A stretch of 64,000 nucleotides of DNA from Bdellovibrionales bacterium. Lineage in GTDB: Bacteria; Bdellovibrionota; Bdellovibrionia; Bdellovibrionales; UBA1609. The notes under the pieces are model-generated. The model saw only the letters and a list, made by a program, of their open reading frames with translations. It was not told the DNA's origin and ran no database searches. Location of the stretch: positions 62,001-126,000 of the forward strand of contig JAHDFM010000003.1 in assembly GCA_020628165.1 (NCBI GenBank), read 5' to 3'. This document shows, in pieces, positions 41,202-51,586 of this stretch (positions within the stretch are counted from its first letter, which is position 1; each line of letters starts with the position of its first letter). The position numbers and the translations under genes were made by a program.

Positions 41202-43334
41202 ATGCCGACCATTTATCATGACACTGAGATTCAATTTTTTAAAGGCGTAGGCCCTAAGCTTGCACAAGTTTTTCATAAAAAAAACATTCGCACAGCTACG
41301 GATTTGCTGGGGTGGTTGCCTCGAACTTACGAGGATCGCAGGCGCGCAAGAAACATAGCAAGTCTGATGCCGGGTGAACTGGTCAGCCTTGTTGCTAGCG
41401 TTGTTAAAGTAAATTCCATTCCTATGGGTAAAAGCTATCGCAAAATGTACGAAGTGATATTAGCGGATGAGTCGGGGCGTTTGTCGTGCAAGTACTTTCG
41501 CGTGCCCTACAAGGGGTATTTCAATCGCTTTTTGCCCCATATGAAGGTGAGAGTGTCTGGAAAGGTTGGGGAGTATCGCGGACGCATACAGATGCAGCAC
41601 CCTGAAATTCACCCTTACCAAGAAGACGAAAAAGAAGCCGATAAAGTCATTCCACTTTACTCTGAAATTGACGGCATCAAGCAAGGAAAGTTAAGAAGCT
41701 TATTACAGCAAGCCATCTACCACGTTATCGAAAACCCACCTGAACTCACTGATTATGATTTGGAAATGAAGCGCCACAGAGGCGTGCCTGAATATATCCC
41801 GCAGTGGATATGTGATAAATATCAGTTGATTTCTCGCAGTCAAAGTTTGCGACACTTGCACAAGCCCAATGAAAGTCAGTACTCCGTGAGTGATTTTTTA
41901 GACTTCAAAACCAAGGCTCATGAACGAATTATTTTTGAAGAGTTCTTTTGGTTAGAACTTCACTTGGCACTTAAAAAACAAGGAATTCAAAAACAAACAG
42001 CCATCGCTATTGAAGACAAAAACAACTTGGTTCAGAAAGTCATTGCGAGCCTGCCGTTTGAGCTAACAAATGCACAAGTGCAAGCTATCGCCGACATAAA
42101 AAAAGACTTGGCCATCAGTGTACCAATGCACCGAATGGTGCAAGGAGATGTGGGCTGTGGAAAGACTTTAGTGGGTTTGTTGTCCTGTTTGCATGTCATT
42201 GAAAATGGTTACCAGGCAGCCTTCATGGCCCCCACAGAAATCCTAGCAGAACAGCACTACAAAAACGCAGAGAAGCTCTTGCAACCTCATGGCATTAAGG
42301 TGGGTTTGTTGGTGGGCTCTATGCGCGACAAAGAGAAGCAAGAAATGTATCGGCAATTGGCTACAGGCGAAGTGCATTTGTGCATTGGAACACATGCCTT
42401 GATTCAGGAAAAAGTGGAGTTTAAGTCTCTTTGTTTATCCATCATCGATGAGCAGCACCGATTTGGGGTTGAGCAGCGCAGTCAGTTGATGAAAAAATCA
42501 ATCTCTCCTCACTTTTTAGTTATGACGGCAACTCCCATCCCTAGGTCCCTCGCAATGACGGTCTACGGTGATTTGGATGTTTCAATTATTGATGAAAAGC
42601 CTGCCGGACGCACTCCAATTATAACTCGCAAAGCCTTTGAATCAAAGCGCACCAAGGTGTTTGGTTTTGTGATCGATCAGCTTAAAAAAGGTCGTCAAGC
42701 TTACATCGTTTATCCTTTGGTTGAAGAAAGTGAAAAAATGAATTTAAAAAATGCCATCGACGAGCATGCTCGTTTGTGCAAAGAGTTCCCTCAATACAAG
42801 TTTGGTCTCTTGCACGGAAAGATGAAGGCTGCTGAAAAAGACGACATCATGAGGCGGTTTCGAGATGGGGAGCTGCATGTCTTAGTCGCCACCACAGTGA
42901 TTGAGGTAGGGGTGGATGTTCCCAACGCCAATATTATGGTCATTGAGCACACCGAACGCTTTGGCCTTTCGCAGTTGCATCAGTTGCGCGGTCGAGTTGG
43001 ACGAGGGGAGCACAAAAGTTACTGTGTGTTGATGTTAGGGTATTCTTCCTCGGACCTGTCACGAGAGCGAGCAGAGATCATGGAGTCTACCGATGACGGG
43101 TTTAAAATTGCCGAAAAAGACCTCGAAATTAGAGGACCAGGAGAATTCCTAGGACGTAGACAATCAGGCCTACCCGGGTTTCAAGTGGCCAACTTGGTGA
43201 GGGACCAAAAGATCCTTAATATGGCCAAAGAGGCTGCTTTTGATCTTATTGCCAAGGACCCTCAGCTCAAAAGCCCTGACCATCAAAAGCTTGTAAAAAT
43301 TATAGAGAAAACAAATGAGATAACAGTAGGATAG
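41202..43334 (+). CDS. recG: ATP-dependent DNA helicase RecG
   Basis: MVQGDVGCGKT; IIDEQHRFGVEQR; TATPIPRSLAMTVYGDLDVSIIDE; RGRVGRGEHKSYC. Confidence 0.97.
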   Translation: MPTIYHDTEIQFFKGVGPKLAQVFHKKNIRTATDLLGWLPRTYEDRRRARNIASLMPGELVSLVASVVKVNSIPMGKSYRKMYEVILADESGRLSCKYFRVPYKGYFNRFLPHMKVRVSGKVGEYRGRIQMQHPEIHPYQEDEKEADKVIPLYSEIDGIKQGKLRSLLQQAIYHVIENPPELTDYDLEMKRHRGVPEYIPQWICDKYQLISRSQSLRHLHKPNESQYSVSDFLDFKTKAHERIIFEEFFWLELHLALKKQGIQKQTAIAIEDKNNLVQKVIASLPFELTNAQVQAIADIKKDLAISVPMHRMVQGDVGCGKTLVGLLSCLHVIENGYQAAFMAPTEILAEQHYKNAEKLLQPHGIKVGLLVGSMRDKEKQEMYRQLATGEVHLCIGTHALIQEKVEFKSLCLSIIDEQHRFGVEQRSQLMKKSISPHFLVMTATPIPRSLAMTVYGDLDVSIIDEKPAGRTPIITRKAFESKRTKVFGFVIDQLKKGRQAYIVYPLVEESEKMNLKNAIDEHARLCKEFPQYKFGLLHGKMKAAEKDDIMRRFRDGELHVLVATTVIEVGVDVPNANIMVIEHTERFGLSQLHQLRGRVGRGEHKSYCVLMLGYSSSDLSRERAEIMESTDDGFKIAEKDLEIRGPGEFLGRRQSGLPGFQVANLVRDQKILNMAKEAAFDLIAKDPQLKSPDHQKLVKIIEKTNEITVG

Positions 43335-43464
43335 AGCTAACAATTAAAATATTTTAGCGAAGACAAAGTTATTGATAAGTTGTGTCATAAATGCTATACA
43401 TCACAAATAAACAATAGGTTATATTGCTTGAAAGGCAATGTAAAAGGTGCACTTGGAGGTTTTG

Positions 43465-43956
43465 ATGGTAGAATTTAAAGTAGGAGACAATGCGGTTTAC
43501 CCTGGACATGGTGTTGGGAAGGTCTCAGCTATTGAAACTAAAGAGATCTGCGGTAATAAGCAAACTTTCTATTCCATCAAAATTGCTGAAACAGGCATGA
43601 AAATCATGGTGCCAAAAAACAATGCAACATCTGTAGGTCTTAGGCCAATCATTTCTAAAACAGAAGCCGGCAAAGTGATCAGCATTCTTAAAGAAACAAA
43701 AGTTAAAATCGACAACCAAACTTGGAACCGACGTTACCGTGAGTACATGGAAAAGATCAAAACTGGTTCTGTTTATGAAATCGCCGAAGTACTCAGAGAT
43801 CTTTATCTTTTAAAAGCTGAAAAAGAATTGAGCTTTGGTGAAAGAAAGATGCTCGATAACGCAAGGAACTTACTTTTGAGTGAGTTGACCATTGCAACCA
43901 GTGAAAAAGAATTAGTGGCGCAAGACGATGTGGCTGCTATCTTTGGAATTCAGTAA
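43465..43956 (+). CDS. CarD/CdnL-family transcription regulator
   Basis: FKVGDNAVYPGHGVGKVSAIE...RRYREYMEKIKTGSVYEIAEVLRDL; internal ATG with ggagg RBS. Confidence 0.95.
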   Translation: MVEFKVGDNAVYPGHGVGKVSAIETKEICGNKQTFYSIKIAETGMKIMVPKNNATSVGLRPIISKTEAGKVISILKETKVKIDNQTWNRRYREYMEKIKTGSVYEIAEVLRDLYLLKAEKELSFGERKMLDNARNLLLSELTIATSEKELVAQDDVAAIFGIQ

Positions 43957-43965
43957 TAAAAGTCA

Positions 43966-43990
43966 CTGTCTCGCCTTGAGACAGTTTTTC
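43966..43990 (+). terminator. Rho-independent terminator after the CarD-like gene
   Basis: ctgtctc-gcctt-gagacag-tttttctt. Confidence 0.85.
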
Positions 43991-44069
43991 TTAAATCATT
44001 GTTAAGGATTCAAATCCTTGTTTTAAAATAAAAACTAAGCCATCATGTTAGCAAATTGAGGAGTGGCCT

Positions 44070-44912
44070 ATGTTTTTATTTTTGAAACTTATATTGTCTT
44101 TTTCATTGTACGCGCAAAGCCCAACTGCTGTCCCAGCAGGTTTTGACCATTCGTATAGCAAATTAAACACACTATTGAGTAAAGCGGTTGTTATGAAAAA
44201 CAATGGACAAAAAAGCATAGTTAAATACAAAGCTATCACATCGGGTGAGATCGACGCTGTTGTTAAAGAACTCCTCGCTGCTGAAAAAAAGCAAGTGATG
44301 AAAGACTTCAGTTATAAGCAAAGACTTAGCTATTTCATCAACCTTTACAATGCGATGACTATAAAATTGATCAAAGACAATTACAAAAAAGTGAAATCTA
44401 AAAACAACAGCATTAAATCCATTGGCAGTTTGTTAAAAAACACATGGAAGATAAAGTTTTTCACTCTTTTTGGCAAAAAAACTTCGTTAGACGAAGTGGA
44501 GCACGGCTACATTCGTGGCGATTTGAGCGGTTTTCCGCAAAGTAAAAAAGAATACAAAGACCCACGCATTCATTTTGCAGTGAACTGTGCCTCTAAAGGC
44601 TGTCCTTCTCTGCTAAATAAGGCCTTTCTTGCCACATCTGTAACCACTCAGATGCAAACAGCCATGGAGAATTTCTTAAAAGATCGCAGTAGAAATTCAG
44701 TTAAAAATGGCAAAGTTTATCTTTCACCCATTTTTAAATGGTATAAAAAAGACTTTAAGAGAGGTTTTTTAGGGTACAGCTCATTGAAAGGTTTTGTTCA
44801 GAAAAATTCTAAGCACTTAACTGGCGATGCCAAACAATTGAAGCTCATACAGAGTGGAGACTTTTCGATCAAATATACGGATTACGATTGGACTCTTAAC
44901 GACGCTATTTAG
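44070..44912 (+). CDS. DUF547-like exported protein
   Basis: RLSYFINLYNAMTIKLI; DPRIHFAVNCASKGCPSLLNKAF. Confidence 0.85.
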   Translation: MFLFLKLILSFSLYAQSPTAVPAGFDHSYSKLNTLLSKAVVMKNNGQKSIVKYKAITSGEIDAVVKELLAAEKKQVMKDFSYKQRLSYFINLYNAMTIKLIKDNYKKVKSKNNSIKSIGSLLKNTWKIKFFTLFGKKTSLDEVEHGYIRGDLSGFPQSKKEYKDPRIHFAVNCASKGCPSLLNKAFLATSVTTQMQTAMENFLKDRSRNSVKNGKVYLSPIFKWYKKDFKRGFLGYSSLKGFVQKNSKHLTGDAKQLKLIQSGDFSIKYTDYDWTLNDAI

Positions 44913-45129
44913 ATAGGTAAAAAATTTTAATCATAGTTGTGAATTGAAGCCTTTTATCATAAAAGCGCTCTCAGCTCATACAGTCTTTGGACTTTAGAAA
45001 AAAATAATAATTAACAGATAAAGGCTCAGTTTTGATCAATTTGGTCATCGCTTAAAAAAGACATAGATTTTATTGCTGTTTTCTTATTAATATATTACCA
45101 CGATCTTATCAGGTACCTAGGAGAAAACT

Positions 45130-46593
45130 ATGAGTGAGCAGCAAGTTCGCGTTCGATTTGCCCCAAGCCCAACTGGCTATTTGCACGTAGGTGGTGCTAG
45201 AACCGCCCTTTACTGTTATTTGTACGCCAAAAGACATGGTGGCAAATTCATTCTGCGCATTGAAGACACTGACCTTGAAAGATCTACAGAAGAAGCTATG
45301 CGCATGCAGATTCAAGACTTAAATTGGCTCGGGTTGCACTGGGATGAGGGGCCTCACCCAGAAACTTTAAAAGACATGGGAGATTATGGCCCCTACAGAC
45401 AAAGTCAAAGAAAAGAAATTTATCAAAAGTATGCCGACCAGTTATTAGAGCAGGGCGATGCTTATTACTGTTTTTTATCTGATGAAGAGATCGAAGCACA
45501 GCGAGAGCAAGCGAAAAAAGAAAAAAGACCTCCACAAGTGAAGAGTCCTTACAGAGACTGGACCGTTGAAAAAGCTTTAGAGTTCAAAAAAACATGTCCG
45601 ACTCCTCCGGTGATTCGTTTCAAAGTGAAAGACGAAAAAACAGATTACGTCTTGCAAGACTTAGTTCGCGGAGATGTCACGTTTCCATCAGACATGGTCG
45701 GAGACTTTGTGGTGATCAGATCTAACGGCATGCCGGTTTATAACTTTTGTTGTGTTGTGGATGATGCTCTTATGAAAATGACTCATGTCTTTCGTGGTGA
45801 AGATCACTTGAGCAACACTCTTAGGCAAATCATGGTTTATGATGCCTTAAATTTTGAAAAACCGAAGTTTGGTCATCTGTCTATGATCTTAGGTGAAGAT
45901 CGACAAAAGCTTAGTAAGCGTCATGGTGCCACCAGTGTGAACGACTTTAATGAAAAGGGTTTTTTGCCGGAAGCTATGAATAACTTTTTAGCTCTTCTAG
46001 GTTGGAGCTCTCCAAAGGCCCAAGAAATTATAACCATGGATGAACTTTGTGAACAGTTTCACCACGATCGCTTAAACCCAGCCAGTGCCGTATTTGACGA
46101 GAAAAAGCTCACATGGGTGAACGCAACTCACTTGAGGCAACTCCCTCATGCAGAACTTTGGAATAGGCTACAGCCATTCTTTGCGAAGGCTGGTATCAAT
46201 TTGAGTGATGATCCTGCTTGGCAAAACAAAGCCTTAGAAACTATGAAAACATCAATGGAAACGTTAACAGATGCCATCGAGCTTTTTAAGCCTCTTTCAA
46301 ACGAGCCTTTTAAAGTCAGTGACAAAGCTGCCGAAGTTTTATCTTGGGAAACCACTTCTGCTGTGATCAACAAATGGATCGAGCTTGTTAGCGCCAAAAA
46401 CGAACTTTCGGCGGATGACTTTCAAGAGATTTTAGCTCAAATTAAGACTGAATGTGCTGTTAAGGGCAAGCAACTTTTTATGCCTATACGTGTAGCTATC
46501 ATTGGTGAGCCGCAAGGAGCTGAAGTGAAATTATTAGTTCCATTGATGGCTAAGCAAGAGCTGATTGACCGAGCTAATCAATGCCTCAATTAG
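45130..46593 (+). CDS. gltX: Glutamyl-tRNA synthetase
   Basis: VRFAPSPTGYLHVGGARTALY; LRIEDTDLERS; KLSKRHGATSV. Confidence 0.97.
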   Translation: MSEQQVRVRFAPSPTGYLHVGGARTALYCYLYAKRHGGKFILRIEDTDLERSTEEAMRMQIQDLNWLGLHWDEGPHPETLKDMGDYGPYRQSQRKEIYQKYADQLLEQGDAYYCFLSDEEIEAQREQAKKEKRPPQVKSPYRDWTVEKALEFKKTCPTPPVIRFKVKDEKTDYVLQDLVRGDVTFPSDMVGDFVVIRSNGMPVYNFCCVVDDALMKMTHVFRGEDHLSNTLRQIMVYDALNFEKPKFGHLSMILGEDRQKLSKRHGATSVNDFNEKGFLPEAMNNFLALLGWSSPKAQEIITMDELCEQFHHDRLNPASAVFDEKKLTWVNATHLRQLPHAELWNRLQPFFAKAGINLSDDPAWQNKALETMKTSMETLTDAIELFKPLSNEPFKVSDKAAEVLSWETTSAVINKWIELVSAKNELSADDFQEILAQIKTECAVKGKQLFMPIRVAIIGEPQGAEVKLLVPLMAKQELIDRANQCLN

Positions 46594-46610
46594 TTAGCTC
46601 GTTTTTTTTG
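46571..46610 (+). terminator. Possible terminator overlapping the gltX stop
   Basis: gagctaa ... ttagctc followed by gtttttttt. Confidence 0.5.
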
Positions 46611-46728
46611 TTAAATTTTTTGACACAAAGAGTGTCAGTTTAATAACTGCTGTATAAGTCCATGTATTAATTTGAGAAATTTTAATAAAAGTTAAGTTTA
46701 AGCCCTTGTGATCATTTATACTTAAAGT

Positions 46729-48405
46729 ATGAATTTTATGGGGAAATGTTTTGCCTTAGCTGGGCTGATTCTAATTCTGTCTTTGTACAACAATTGTGCG
46801 CCTTCTTTTCAGTCAATGAATGATCTTGGTAGCACAAAAGACACCTTGATTGATCCTGGTAACAACAATCAAGGAAACCCTGGTGGATCACTTGGAGGAG
46901 CACCTATACCTCCGCCACGCGTGTCTTCCAAAACTATGGTCATTAATAAACACAAATTCAACCCAGGTGGTGATCAGTTTAAATTCAGTTGTGAAGGTTC
47001 AGAATTAGAGATTCCACAACTTCAACCAGGCAAGCTGACAAAAGTTGAATTGCAAAACTCTCTTAAAAATGTTTTGGGAGTTGAGGGAATTAATTTAAGT
47101 ATTTATCCAGATCAATCAGACACCAACAAATTTAGGGCTTCTAATCTATATATCACTGAAAATAGTTTCTTTTCATCTATGTCAACCATTGCTAAAGATG
47201 TGGCCAATCAGTTTATTAAGAGCTTAGAGTCTAATAGCAATTCAAGTTGGAATTGTGATTTTAAAACTGAGTGCATGAACTCGTTAAAACAGAACCTACC
47301 AAAATATATCTGGAGAAAAAAACTGAGCCCCGCTGAATTGGCAACATTGAATAAAATGTTTCAATACAATCAAGGAGACTCTATAGAGGTCGCTAAAGAA
47401 AAATTATATGATTTTGTCTTTATGCTTGTTAATTCTCCTCAGTTTTTCATTAAAAAAAATCTATCGACAAATTTTAATACGACAAAGCGCTTAGCAACGA
47501 TGCAGATATTGAATCGTTTAAGTTTCTTTCTAGCATCATCTGCGCCAACAAAAGAGCTAATCGACAGTTACAGTGATGAAGCTGAGTTAAGTACAGATCA
47601 AATCAGGTCCATTGCGCAACAAATTTTATCTGATAATGACACCAAAATGAAATTTATTAAGCAGTTTTTACTTTCATACTTAACATTGAATAATACCATT
47701 CAAAACCCTAATAAATTTTACGGGACACCGATAAAAGATATTGTTAGCAATGATATAGAAAATCTTTATCAGTTGTTTGCTAGTAACAAGCCTTTGTCCG
47801 AGTTAATTTCCAATGTTGAGGCGGGAATACTAACTAACAAAACATTCTCTTTCACTACTTTTGGAACAACGAAGGACTCATCACCCATAAAGCGTGGAAC
47901 GACGATTCTTTCAAATATTTTATGTGAAGAGTTGCCATCATTGCCTCCGGCTACATTTATGCAAATTAGAGAGGTGGCATCGACAATACCGGAGCACTTC
48001 AACAACATGCAGGTCATGGAATATCACCGGAGCATTGGTAGCTGTGCCTCTTGTCACAATGTTATTGATCCTCCTGCGATTGGTTTAGAAGTTTTGGGAC
48101 CATCAGGTGAGTTAAGGGTCAACTACCCCAATGGTGACAAAATTGAAGCTGTGGGCTCTTTAGGCGACAACCCATTTAATGATCTTCCCAGTTATTTAAA
48201 TGTGATGTCTAATTCAATAGATTTTAAAAGTTGTTTTGCCAACCACTTAAATTCAGCGGTGAACTTCTCAAGTCAATACAAGTACAACTCGTGTTTGGTG
48301 AACTCATTGTTTGGTGAAAATGAGGACGTTGGCATGATGGACTTAGTTTATAATTTTGTAACTTCGAATAATTTTTTATGGGCTAAAAAGCCAACGTACA
48401 ATTGA
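46729..48405 (+). CDS. DUF1592/DUF1588-like lipoprotein with a CxxCH motif (second paralogue)
   Basis: Signal plus LYNNCAPSF; KLTKVELQNSLKNVLG; KRGTTILSNILCEELPSLPP; SCASCHNVIDPPAIGLEVLGPSGELR. Confidence 0.78.
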   Translation: MNFMGKCFALAGLILILSLYNNCAPSFQSMNDLGSTKDTLIDPGNNNQGNPGGSLGGAPIPPPRVSSKTMVINKHKFNPGGDQFKFSCEGSELEIPQLQPGKLTKVELQNSLKNVLGVEGINLSIYPDQSDTNKFRASNLYITENSFFSSMSTIAKDVANQFIKSLESNSNSSWNCDFKTECMNSLKQNLPKYIWRKKLSPAELATLNKMFQYNQGDSIEVAKEKLYDFVFMLVNSPQFFIKKNLSTNFNTTKRLATMQILNRLSFFLASSAPTKELIDSYSDEAELSTDQIRSIAQQILSDNDTKMKFIKQFLLSYLTLNNTIQNPNKFYGTPIKDIVSNDIENLYQLFASNKPLSELISNVEAGILTNKTFSFTTFGTTKDSSPIKRGTTILSNILCEELPSLPPATFMQIREVASTIPEHFNNMQVMEYHRSIGSCASCHNVIDPPAIGLEVLGPSGELRVNYPNGDKIEAVGSLGDNPFNDLPSYLNVMSNSIDFKSCFANHLNSAVNFSSQYKYNSCLVNSLFGENEDVGMMDLVYNFVTSNNFLWAKKPTYN

Positions 48406-48415
48406 TTGAGGAATA

Positions 48416-49873
48416 ATGGGTATGAATCATTTAAAAAAACCATCACGTCGAGAGTTTTTAGCAAATATGTCTTACTCCCTTGGGTTGATTTCTGCAGGTC
48501 ACATATTTAGTCAAAAAATATTTGCGCAAAGTGTGAACCCCATTCAACGAGTGATACATGTTTATTATCCGCATGGCATTTTATCAAAAGGCGATCTGAT
48601 GCGGGGTAATTTCGTGATAAATAACCAAAGCCCTTTAAAGTCATTAGTTCCTATAGCTGGTGATTGTCGCTTTATCAGAAATGTGAGCAAAAAATATAAG
48701 GCTCTAAGGCAAAAGGGCAGTCACTCAGTTTGTCAATCATCAGCTCTTACTGGCTGTGCCACTAAAAAAACACATGGAGCCGGCAGTGATCTTGGTAACA
48801 ATACGGGAGCTTTTGGTGGAAAAAGTGTCGACATAGTTGCTGGTGAATTCTTACAAAAAAAATACAAAACCAAAGAGCCTTATCTGGTTTTAGGAATTTC
48901 AGATCAACACGGTGATGGCAACTCTGGTTCAAGTCCTTATTTGTGGGAAACGGTGAGTTGGACGGGAAATAAAAAGCCGTTGTTGCCGACTCTTAGGCCG
49001 AGCAAGGTGTTCGCTGATTTACAAAAACACAAACAAAGTTTAGTGTCTTGTGGCGTTAGCGGAGTGAATCCTGATGAGATTAAAAATAAGATTAAGTTAT
49101 TAGATAAAGATATTGGTAAGTACAATTTAATCCGTGAAAATTTAAAAAATTATTACAGCACCAATTTAATGCCAAAAGTAGAGATGGAAAAACTCGAACA
49201 GCAAATTGTGCGAGACATAGCTAGTAAAAATCAGCAGAAAGTTGATTTTCAAGCGACTCTAGATGGAACGGCAACTCAAAATAACAACCAAGACGCTTGC
49301 GTTGATTTAAAAAATCCAGGCAATCAGTTTGACCGAGTCCCAGGCCTATCTACTTTTATTAATGGCGATAGATCACAAGATCGTGGGTTTAACGCTAAGG
49401 CCGCAGCTCATATGGATTTAATGATGTATGCTTTGCAAAGCAATTACACTCGCAGCATCACTTTAAATTTGGGCGGCCGTATTTACAAAGATGCTCACGG
49501 AGCCGGCCACTTGTCCCGCGACGTTGGTTCAAGAGATCATTGTTTTAACTTGTCATTTGCCTATGGGGTTATGATTGCTAATGTTGTTAAAACATTAGTA
49601 GACAAATTGAAAGCAGCAAATCTTTATGATTCGACTTTGATTGTTTTTACGGGTGAGTTTGGCAACCAAAAAACAGACGCCCACTATAATTTACATTCAC
49701 CTTGGATGGTGATTAATTCTGGAAAGAATGGTGAGTACAACAATGGAGACGTGCATATTGGTGACATCAATGTCAGCACGATGAATCGTATTGGCGACAC
49801 ATCTGTGAAAAACTTTGGCAGTTCTGACAGTGCTTTGAACAGAGAAGGACGATTCAATCCAAATATTTTTTAA
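48416..49873 (+). CDS. DUF1552-like protein (second paralogue)
   Basis: SRREFLANMSYSLGLISAGHIFSQKIFA leader; YHPHGILS-like start; DSTLIVFTGEFGNQKTDAHYNLHSPWMVI. Confidence 0.75.
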   Translation: MGMNHLKKPSRREFLANMSYSLGLISAGHIFSQKIFAQSVNPIQRVIHVYYPHGILSKGDLMRGNFVINNQSPLKSLVPIAGDCRFIRNVSKKYKALRQKGSHSVCQSSALTGCATKKTHGAGSDLGNNTGAFGGKSVDIVAGEFLQKKYKTKEPYLVLGISDQHGDGNSGSSPYLWETVSWTGNKKPLLPTLRPSKVFADLQKHKQSLVSCGVSGVNPDEIKNKIKLLDKDIGKYNLIRENLKNYYSTNLMPKVEMEKLEQQIVRDIASKNQQKVDFQATLDGTATQNNNQDACVDLKNPGNQFDRVPGLSTFINGDRSQDRGFNAKAAAHMDLMMYALQSNYTRSITLNLGGRIYKDAHGAGHLSRDVGSRDHCFNLSFAYGVMIANVVKTLVDKLKAANLYDSTLIVFTGEFGNQKTDAHYNLHSPWMVINSGKNGEYNNGDVHIGDINVSTMNRIGDTSVKNFGSSDSALNREGRFNPNIF

Positions 49874-49888
49874 ATTTAAGGTTTATTT

Positions 49889-51289
49889 ATGAAATTATTT
49901 TTTCATATTTTTATTTTTTCCACCTTAATTTTGTTCTATCAAAATTGTGGAGAGGGTTTTGTCAGTCAGACGAATGGATCGTTTCAAGTCTCAGATTTTG
50001 AGCCAGATTTAGCAGGGTCTCCAGGTGATTCAACGGACACAATAAATTCAAATCCACAGTCAGATATTGAGTCGACACAAGATCAAAACAACGATGATCA
50101 ATTGACAGAAAACAATCCAAATGATGGAGAAGCTAATAACAATGACCCAATGAATGAAACTGATGAAGAGGTGGGTCCTGAATTCACTTTGATCACACAA
50201 GTGAAAGTCGTGTCGAAAACTCACACTCGTTTAGTGATTGAATGGAGCACTGGAGTTAATACAACAGGCTATATCAACTATGGACTGAACAAAGAGCTCG
50301 GCTCTGTGCAAAAAAAAGAAACTTCATTTAAATATAACATTCACCAACAAGAGTTAATCGATTTAACACCAGACACACCCTATCATGTACAGGTGATTTC
50401 TAAATCTGAAGATGGCAAAGAGTTTCGTTCTAAGGTGATGATCATAAAAACCAATGAAGCCCCCAAAATAGATTCAAATGGATCCGCAAACTACTTAAAC
50501 TTTGCTGACTTTAAAGAATCACGTAAACTAAAAAACTTTCAAGTTGGAGATTGGCGCAAAGATGGTTATGAGGAACCAAGGCGCGACATTGCAAATTGGG
50601 AAAAGGTGTTTATTTTACCGAATGGTCATGATGGTGCGAGTGCAAAGATGATGCTTGACCCAAGCATAAAAGAAGCTTGGGCCACATATAAAATGCAGTT
50701 GGGAAAAAACTGGACACCGGCAGGCTCTGTGAAGTTACCTGGTTTTGCCTCACATATTAATGAAGGTAGATACAGTTATTCTGGTGGGAATGGTGGTGGC
50801 TGGGCTGGACTGTGCCGGTCGTGGTCGGCTCGCTCATTTTTGGCTGCGATAAAGCCGGGTGTCAGCTGGTCTGGAAAGTTATCTATGGAAGTGTATCATA
50901 GAGATAGTAATAACTATGCAGGTGGGGCAACACCTAAAGATCATCCTTGTAAACTGAGTAACTTCAACCCAAAGTCGTACACAAAGTATCAATTCGGACA
51001 GCCGTTGAGCAGTAAAGGTTTTATAAGAGATAAAAAGTGGCACACTGTCACTCATCATATTCGCCTAAACACCATAGGCCAATCCGATGGACTCATTGAG
51101 CTGTATTTGGATGGAAAATTAGCAGGTAAAATGACCAATTTAAATTTTACCGACAATCCAAAGTACCACAACATTGCCTTTTGGTTCATTGTCTATCATG
51201 GTGGTGGCCCCGACACGACAGGAACCTTTCACGACATTTACTTTGCAGATTTCAACTGGAACTCCGGCCCCATTAACTTAACCCGATAA
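49889..51289 (+). CDS. Lipoprotein with FN3-like domain and polysaccharide-lyase-14-like jelly-roll
   Basis: Signal plus FYQNCGEGF; FN3-like segment; KLPGFASHINEGRYSYSGGNGGGWAGLCRSWSARSF...DGLIELYLDGKLAGKMTNLNF. Confidence 0.6.
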   Translation: MKLFFHIFIFSTLILFYQNCGEGFVSQTNGSFQVSDFEPDLAGSPGDSTDTINSNPQSDIESTQDQNNDDQLTENNPNDGEANNNDPMNETDEEVGPEFTLITQVKVVSKTHTRLVIEWSTGVNTTGYINYGLNKELGSVQKKETSFKYNIHQQELIDLTPDTPYHVQVISKSEDGKEFRSKVMIIKTNEAPKIDSNGSANYLNFADFKESRKLKNFQVGDWRKDGYEEPRRDIANWEKVFILPNGHDGASAKMMLDPSIKEAWATYKMQLGKNWTPAGSVKLPGFASHINEGRYSYSGGNGGGWAGLCRSWSARSFLAAIKPGVSWSGKLSMEVYHRDSNNYAGGATPKDHPCKLSNFNPKSYTKYQFGQPLSSKGFIRDKKWHTVTHHIRLNTIGQSDGLIELYLDGKLAGKMTNLNFTDNPKYHNIAFWFIVYHGGGPDTTGTFHDIYFADFNWNSGPINLTR

Positions 51290-51586
51290 TTTCATCACGT
51301 GCAGAACGTCATCTTCTCGAGTTAAGCAATCGTCGCGGGCCTAGCTTTGTCATATTTAGCATAGTTCTATCAATCTGAGAAAAACCCCGTCACCCTGAGG
51401 AGGAGCCGAAGCACCTAAGCGCATTTGTAGAATTAACGTTAAGAACCCCAAAAATATCGAAAAAAAACAAAAAAATGAGACGAAATCTGTAACTAACGTA
51501 AATCTTTGACTTATTGTTTTCACATTCTTGTTTCATAACTAGACAAACGTTTAAGTATTTACTGGACCTACCGATAGATAAAGGTA

